Shown piece after piece: positions 5,605-9,543 of a stretch of 9,543 nt of DNA (its first letter is position 1; the number at the start of each line of letters is the position of its first letter). The translations under genes and the position numbers were made by a program. The notes under the pieces are model-generated. The model saw only the letters and a program-made list of their open reading frames with translations, ran no database searches and had not been told where the DNA came from. The stretch is from Elusimicrobia bacterium CG03_land_8_20_14_0_80_50_18 (lineage in GTDB: Bacteria; CG03). Location of the stretch: assembly GCA_002780705.1 (NCBI GenBank), contig PEUP01000018.1:1-9543 (forward strand), written 5' to 3'.

Positions 5605-6494
5605 CACCATCGCTTATGAAACCACCACCACTGCGCGGGGTGTTCTCTTATGGTTTTTTCAATCTGATCCGTGAACAGCTGCGTATTCTCTTGTTCATCA
5701 GGCGTTATGGTTAAGGGTTTGCCTATGTGTATCACATGCTTGCTTCCTTCCCGTATAATGAAAGCGGGAAGAACCGACGCGCCTGATTTTCTGGCGAGTG
5801 TGTCCGCTCCTGTCGCCGTGAGGACTTTCGCTCCGAAAAAATTCGTGTGTATGCCGCCCGAAAATCTCTGATCCACAAAAATAAAGAGTGAGTGTCCGGC
5901 TTTCAGTTCTCTAAGCGATTTTTTCAAAGCTAAAAATCTGGGTTTGTAGTATATGATAGTTCTGAAAATGTCCTCGGGATTGGCAAGGCGCTGCCTGTAG
6001 ACATTAAACAATTTTTCTATGTATTTATTTGACACGGCTTTCAGTATGAGATGCATCTCATATTTATCCAGCAGGAATTTGCACACCATTATCGGGAATT
6101 GCCCGATGTGTCCGGATATCAAAAGAACCGGCCCCCGTTTGACCGCCTCCGTATAGTTTTCAAGGCCCTTGTATGAAAAGCGCCGGTTTATCTCCGCCGG
6201 CCCGTGGACATAGTAGTAACGCATTTCAAGAATTCCCTTGATGAAATTCTGAAAACATTCGCGCGCTATTTTTTTCTTTTCTTTTGCTGTTTTGGAATCC
6301 CCGAAGGCGATATCCAGATTTTTTAAAGCGGTCCGCCGCCGCGGAAACAACAGAAGATAGGCCAAAAGGCCGAGTATTTCAGCGAGTTTATTTAAAAAAT
6401 GTATGGAAAACGGAGAGATCAAAAAGAAGAAAGCCTGCAATTTGATAAACGCGATCAAATCCGCTATTTCTTTTAGATTCTCTTTTATTTTCAT
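5604..6494 (-). CDS. LpxL/HtrB-family lipid A acyltransferase-like protein, altered HX4D/E motif
   Basis: The family transfers fatty acyl chains from acyl-ACP onto Kdo-lipid A precursors at the cytoplasmic face of the inner membrane. The 296-residue product has the family layout: a hydrophobic N-terminal anchor (about 12-50), PRRRTALKNLDIAFG (51-65), an acyltransferase block ISGHIGQFPIM (126-136), FVDQR (206-210), a block TATGADTLARKSGASVLPAFI (226-246), and the terminal EHPAQWWWFHKRW (284-296) close to the usual P-QW-W-H-R ending. The odd point is the catalytic HX4(D/E) signature: His129 is followed at position +5 by Pro134, so the acidic partner is missing. Activity may rely on another acid, or the protein may act on a different acceptor. 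ATG 6494 has no strong Shine-Dalgarno site. Its TGA overlaps the hisH start region. The family assignment is firm; the substrate is not, so no gene symbol is given. Confidence 0.85.
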   Translation of the reverse strand: MKIKENLKEIADLIAFIKLQAFFFLISPFSIHFLNKLAEILGLLAYLLLFPRRRTALKNLDIAFGDSKTAKEKKKIARECFQNFIKGILEMRYYYVHGPAEINRRFSYKGLENYTEAVKRGPVLLISGHIGQFPIMVCKFLLDKYEMHLILKAVSNKYIEKLFNVYRQRLANPEDIFRTIIYYKPRFLALKKSLRELKAGHSLFIFVDQRFSGGIHTNFFGAKVLTATGADTLARKSGASVLPAFIIREGSKHVIHIGKPLTITPDEQENTQLFTDQIEKTIREHPAQWWWFHKRW

Positions 6495-6517
6495 CTGCCA
6501 ATTATTTCTTCGGGTTT

Positions 6518-6652
6518 AAAAGCGGGTGAGGGGAATCCTTCTCCCCCGCCGCTCTCGCGGCTCCTCCGAAGCCGGCCGCCCTCGCTGCCGCTCGCTTTGC
6601 TCGCTATCGTCCGCCGGACGCGCTTCGGGTCGGCTTCGATTCCCCCTAAATG
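6518..6652 (-). repeat. Structured GC-rich element bounded by a copy of the tRNA-Gly 3' end
   Basis: This fills the gap between the acyltransferase start and the tRNA. A 20-nt stretch at 6518-6537 is identical to 6653-6672, which is the 3' end of the tRNA-Gly gene plus its TTTT tail. GGGGAATC (6530-6537) and GATTCCCC (6638-6645) form terminal inverted repeats. Between them, 6567-6577 can pair with 6628-6638 (11 bp, one G-U), and small hairpins occur at 6548-6561 (5 bp, TCTC loop) and 6608-6620 (5 bp, GCC loop). CTCGCT occurs three times (6581, 6591, 6600). No coding content is credible here. It could be a miniature mobile or integration-derived element or a dispersed repeat; genome copy number would decide. 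Confidence 0.7.
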
Positions 6653-6655
6653 AAA

Positions 6656-6726
6656 AGCGGGTGAGGGGAATCGAACCCCCGTCTTCAGCTTGGGAAGCTG
6701 ACATTCTACCATTGAACCACACCCGC
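6656..6726 (-). tRNA. tRNA-Gly(CCC)
   Basis: The 71-nt cloverleaf starts GCGGGTG and ends CACCCGC plus discriminator T, a perfect 7-bp acceptor stem. The D arm contains GTTCAATGGTAGAAT. The anticodon stem TCAGC/GCTGA encloses the loop TTCCCAA, giving anticodon CCC, which reads GGG. The T arm is GGGGT-TCGATTC-CCCTC-like with the invariant TTCGA. CCA is not encoded; the gene is followed by TTTTCATTT. It closely resembles E. coli tRNA-Gly(CCC). It lies 17 nt after the ftsW stop, so it may be transcribed with the cell-wall operon. A partial copy of its 3' end lies 135 nt downstream. Confidence 0.95.
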
Positions 6727-6743
6727 GAAATTGTTTTGCGCTC

Positions 6744-7853
6744 TCATTCCATCATTCTCTCAGCGCTTTCCATATAGACGCTTATTATAATTCCAAGCAC
6801 TATGTAAGTCGCCATGAGGTTGGAGCCGCCATAACTCATAAAGGGCAGAGCCAGGCCTTTTGTGGGCAGCAGGCCCAGTCCCACCGCTATGTTGGCGAAA
6901 GCTTCCAGCGCTATCAGAGAGGTGAGACCGCCCACGACTATCCTTGAGAACCTGTCTCTGCACCTCTTTGCCATTTCAAAACCGATTATAACAAAAACGG
7001 CGAATAAGAAAAGAATCAGAAACGCGCCTATGATGCCGAATTCCTCGCAGACAACGGAAAAGATAAAATCCGTGTGCGCGCAGGGAAGATAAAGCAGTTT
7101 TGAGGTGGAAGAGCCCGCTCCTTTCCCGAATATGCCGCCGGAGACAACCGCGATGAGAGATCTTGTCAGCTGATAGCCTTCGGCGCTCCTGTGCTTAAAA
7201 GGATCCAGAAAGGCGATGATCCTGTCCTTGCGGTAAGATGTGCCGAAGACCGCCCAGTAGACAAAAGGAAGCCCCGCCAGCACCATAGCTATCAGTCTGC
7301 TCATCGGCACCTCGGCCAGAAAAAAGACAACAAGGAAGGGGATGATAAGTATTACGGTGGCGCCGAAATCGGGCTGGCTGTAAACCAGCCCCGTTATAAC
7401 AAGGAGAAGGATAAGGGGGCCCGTTAGTATCCTGTAATCGTCGAGTTCACCCCTGTGCCTGTCCAGATAGTCCGCCAGATACATAACCCAGACCACCTTG
7501 AGGAATTCGCTGGGCTGCAACGCCACCGAGCCCGGCAGGAAGAGCCATCGCCTCGCCCCGTTGACAGGATATGTCACCCCGGGTATGAGAATGGCCACGA
7601 GCACTATCGCGCCGGCTATCATGGCCCATGGTATCGCCTTGCGCATGGTTTTTATGTCTATTTCCCAGAGAACAAAGAACACGACGCTGGAGGCGGCAAG
7701 CCAGAGCAACTGCCGGAAAAAATAGTGATAGGGATTATTGAGCTCAAAGGCGCTTGCCACCGATGTGATGTCAAGGATCATTATCAGCCCCGCGCCCGAC
7801 AGAAAATAAGCTATCAGTATGAATATCTCTTTCAGGTAAGATTTTTTAGCCAT
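6744..7853 (-). CDS. ftsW: Septal peptidoglycan glycosyltransferase FtsW (SEDS family)
   Basis: FtsW polymerises lipid II into glycan strands at the division septum together with a class B PBP (FtsI). The 369-residue protein is a polytopic membrane protein of about ten segments. Family markers in order: YPVNGARRWL (95-104), QPSEFLK (113-119), SQPDFG (159-164), DPFKHRSAEGYQ (217-228), CAHTDFIFSVVCEEFG (258-273) with the conserved Asp262 of HTDFIF, and the PFMSYGGSNL signature (337-346). Cys258 replaces the Glu usually found before AHTD. RodA is the alternative SEDS member, but the position after mraY-murD argues for FtsW. ATG 7853 overlaps the end of murD by 22 nt; the ribosome site is weak (AAGAA). 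The gene is followed by tRNA-Gly rather than by murG, which usually comes next in dcw clusters. Confidence 0.95.
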   Translation of the reverse strand: MAKKSYLKEIFILIAYFLSGAGLIMILDITSVASAFELNNPYHYFFRQLLWLAASSVVFFVLWEIDIKTMRKAIPWAMIAGAIVLVAILIPGVTYPVNGARRWLFLPGSVALQPSEFLKVVWVMYLADYLDRHRGELDDYRILTGPLILLLVITGLVYSQPDFGATVILIIPFLVVFFLAEVPMSRLIAMVLAGLPFVYWAVFGTSYRKDRIIAFLDPFKHRSAEGYQLTRSLIAVVSGGIFGKGAGSSTSKLLYLPCAHTDFIFSVVCEEFGIIGAFLILFLFAVFVIIGFEMAKRCRDRFSRIVVGGLTSLIALEAFANIAVGLGLLPTKGLALPFMSYGGSNLMATYIVLGIIISVYMESAERMME

Positions 7854-9142
7854 TTCTTGAAAGCTTTTCCCCTTTCCTCAAAATTTTTGAACTGGTCAAA
7901 TGATGAGCAGCCCGGCGACAGAAGTATGGTGTCTCCCCGCGCGCTTTTTTTAAGCGCCTTCATGCAGGCGTCAGTAAATTTTTTCACTGTTATTGTCTTA
8001 TTTTTTCCTTTCAGCTCTTTTGCTATTTTTGCCCCGGCCTCGCCGTAAGCGACAAGTGTCTTCACATTTTTCATGTGCCCGGCCAGCGGTTTATAGGAAC
8101 TCCCCTTGTCTCTTCCGCCCATTATCAGGACCAGGGGCCTGTTTATATTCTTCAGGGCGAAGAGCACTGAGGAAACATTTGTGGCCTTTGAGTCATTGAT
8201 GAAAATCCTGCCGCGGTGAGAGCCCGAATATTCAAGGCGGTTTGCAAGCGGTTTGAAGCGGTACACGGCTCCGCGTATTTTTTCGGCGGAAACACCCATG
8301 GCGAAGGCCGCGGCGGCGGCGGCGAGGATGTTAGTTTTGTTGGCCTCAAACAGGAGTTTCATCTTTTCTTTTTCATAGGCGAGCTCTTTAGCTCCGGTTA
8401 ATTTTTTAAGGGCCTTCGGAGAAAAGCTCATGGTGTTTCCTCTGAAATATATGTCTTTTTTGAGTTTCAGTATATCAGCCCCTTCGGGTTTTGACAGGCC
8501 GTTTATTCCCACGCCGCCCGGCCTGAGGCCCGCGAAGACGCTTTTTTTAACAGCGGCGTATTCGGCCATATTCCTGTACCTTGAAAGATGGTCGCTCGCT
8601 ATGTTAAGGAGTATGCCCACATCCGTGGCAAAGGCTTTACGCGAAAAATGTTTTTCGAGATTATAGCTGGACAGTTCCGCCACAAGGACGCTGTTTTTTT
8701 TGAATTTGTCCAACAGCTCTGTTAGAGGAATTCCTATATTCCCGCCGGCGATGGCGTTTTTACCGGCCGCCGAAAGCACAAAGGCCGTGAGGGCTGTGAC
8801 GGTTGATTTTCCGTTTGTTCCGGTCACGAGTATTCTCTTTACGGCGTCCGGAACAAAAGAATAAGCGAATTCAAATTCGCCCGCCACGGGTATTTTTCTC
8901 AGCAAGGCCTGCCGGATGAAACTGTTCTTCGGGTCTATTCCCGGCGAAAGTATCATTATATCTATTTCACCGAACCGGCCGGGAATATCTGCCTGGCGTA
9001 TGCATTCCGCCCCTGGTATTTTGATTTTTTTTGTGTCCGAGACTATCACCCTCGCGCCTTTGGCTATGAGAAACTTCGCCATGGCGCGGCCGCTTTTTCC
9101 GCCGCCTGCGACGAGCGCCGTTTTGTTTTTCAGTTTTATCAT
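7832..9142 (-). CDS. murD: UDP-N-acetylmuramoylalanine--D-glutamate ligase MurD
   Basis: MurD adds D-Glu to UDP-MurNAc-L-Ala using ATP in the cytosol. The 436-residue product has the three Mur ligase domains. The N-terminal Rossmann-like part shows VAGGGKSG (11-18) and LSPGID (65-70). The central ATPase domain has GTNGKST (108-114), GGNIG (133-137), ELSSYNLE (156-163), SDHLSRY (183-189), and a Lys at about 199 corresponding to the carbamylated lysine. The C-terminal domain has NDSKATN (316-322), GGRDKG (342-347) and LSPGCSSFDQF (408-418). The LSPG-SSFDQF ending is specific for MurD among Mur ligases. ATG 9142 overlaps the mraY stop as ATGA, and the 3' end overlaps ftsW by 22 nt, so translation is likely coupled through the operon. 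Confidence 0.97.
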   Translation of the reverse strand: MIKLKNKTALVAGGGKSGRAMAKFLIAKGARVIVSDTKKIKIPGAECIRQADIPGRFGEIDIMILSPGIDPKNSFIRQALLRKIPVAGEFEFAYSFVPDAVKRILVTGTNGKSTVTALTAFVLSAAGKNAIAGGNIGIPLTELLDKFKKNSVLVAELSSYNLEKHFSRKAFATDVGILLNIASDHLSRYRNMAEYAAVKKSVFAGLRPGGVGINGLSKPEGADILKLKKDIYFRGNTMSFSPKALKKLTGAKELAYEKEKMKLLFEANKTNILAAAAAAFAMGVSAEKIRGAVYRFKPLANRLEYSGSHRGRIFINDSKATNVSSVLFALKNINRPLVLIMGGRDKGSSYKPLAGHMKNVKTLVAYGEAGAKIAKELKGKNKTITVKKFTDACMKALKKSARGDTILLSPGCSSFDQFKNFEERGKAFKKWLKNLT

Positions 9143-9543
9143 CGCACTTTCAGCGTCAGCAGGGCCAGTATTATGCAGAATATGCCCAGTATCCAGAATC
9201 TCACCACGACTTTTGACTCCGGCCAGTTTTTGAGTTCAAAATGATGGTGAAGAGGCGCCATTTTAAAAAAGCGCCGTGATGTTTTTTTGTAGTACAGCAC
9301 CTGGATGATCACAGACATCGCCTCAATGACAAACACGCCTCCGGCTATTACCAGCAAGGCCTCCTGTTTTATGAGTACGGCTATGGCTCCTATTATCCCC
9401 CCCAGGGGCAGAGAGCCGGTATCGCCCATGAATATCTCCGCCGGCGGCGCGTTGAACCAGAGAAAGCCCAGGCCGGACCCTATTATGATGGTCAGAAAAA
9501 TAGTGATCTCCCCCGCCTGACTCACATAAGGAAACTTCAGGTA
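9139..9543 (-). CDS. mraY: Phospho-N-acetylmuramoyl-pentapeptide transferase MraY, 3' part only
   Basis: MraY transfers phospho-MurNAc-pentapeptide to undecaprenyl phosphate, making lipid I in the inner membrane. Only the last 134 codons are in the window; the frame is open to the right edge. The fragment starts YLKFPYVSQAGE, matching the internal family text YL-IPYVPGAGE, so the GTG at 9525 is not a start. The active-site loops are present: GLGFLWFNAPPAEIFMGDTGS, with the conserved Asp, and APLHHHFELKNWPE, the HHH loop. Three to four membrane segments end in LTLKVR. The stop overlaps murD as ATGA. Confidence 0.97.
   Translation of the reverse strand, partial: YLKFPYVSQAGEITIFLTIIIGSGLGFLWFNAPPAEIFMGDTGSLPLGGIIGAIAVLIKQEALLVIAGGVFVIEAMSVIIQVLYYKKTSRRFFKMAPLHHHFELKNWPESKVVVRFWILGIFCIILALLTLKVR

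Noticed and set aside
6491..6722. Two minus-strand open frames running through the tRNA-Gly gene and the element beyond it
   Set aside because: They translate the tRNA itself (for example GGSIPLTRF) and low-complexity Arg/Glu/Ser text, and are a known artefact of tRNA genes; the similar ends simply reflect the repeated tRNA tail.
7455..8048. A 197-residue plus-strand open frame across the ftsW/murD junction
   Set aside because: It is antisense to two well-supported genes, with no recognisable domain or plausible ribosome site.
9139..9525. A complete small gene starting at GTG 9525
   Set aside because: The frame continues to the window edge with MraY-specific residues, so this is the 3' part of mraY.

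Overview
The window looks like ordinary chromosome of a Gram-negative, probably uncultured or deep-branching bacterium. The Gram-negative inference rests on a LpxL/HtrB-type lipid A acyltransferase homologue and a YidC with a large periplasmic domain. Base composition is roughly balanced. The phylum cannot be fixed from the sequence; an Elusimicrobiota/Omnitrophota-like lineage is a low-confidence guess from gene style and layout. All protein genes except nth lie on the minus strand, and most junctions are ATGA or similar overlaps, so the layout is tight operons.

Right half, read leftward from 9543: the 3' part of mraY, then murD and ftsW. This is a piece of the dcw (division and cell wall) cluster covering lipid I synthesis, D-Glu addition and septal glycan polymerisation. 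The cluster does not continue into murG/murC. Instead ftsW is followed after 17 nt by a tRNA-Gly(CCC). Beyond the tRNA lies a GC-rich, strongly structured element of about 115 nt bounded by a second copy of the tRNA 3' end. Next come a lipid A acyltransferase-like gene, hisH and hisF, which overlap each other. HisH and HisF together form imidazole glycerol phosphate synthase.

Centre: nth (endonuclease III) is the only plus-strand gene. It converges on hisF, and the gap holds an inverted pair of REP-like palindromes, one of which contains the nth stop codon. It diverges from rpmH across a 65-nt gap. That gap holds two back-to-back promoter candidates sharing one -35 site, and both point to nearly or fully leaderless mRNAs.

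Left half, read leftward from 3432: rpmH, rnpA, yidD, yidC, mnmE. This is the classic oriC-associated cluster of ribosomal protein L34, RNase P protein, the YidD/YidC membrane insertion factors and the tRNA-modifying GTPase. No dnaA lies upstream of rpmH and no jag lies between yidC and mnmE. mnmE runs off the left edge and lacks its C-terminal end.

No phage, CRISPR, insertion sequence or clearly new multi-gene system is visible. The items most worth a second look are the tRNA-3'-end-bounded structured element, the REP-like pair between nth and hisF, the shared promoter region between nth and rpmH, and motif departures in the acyltransferase (HX4P instead of HX4D/E) and YidC (Gln at the conserved groove Arg).
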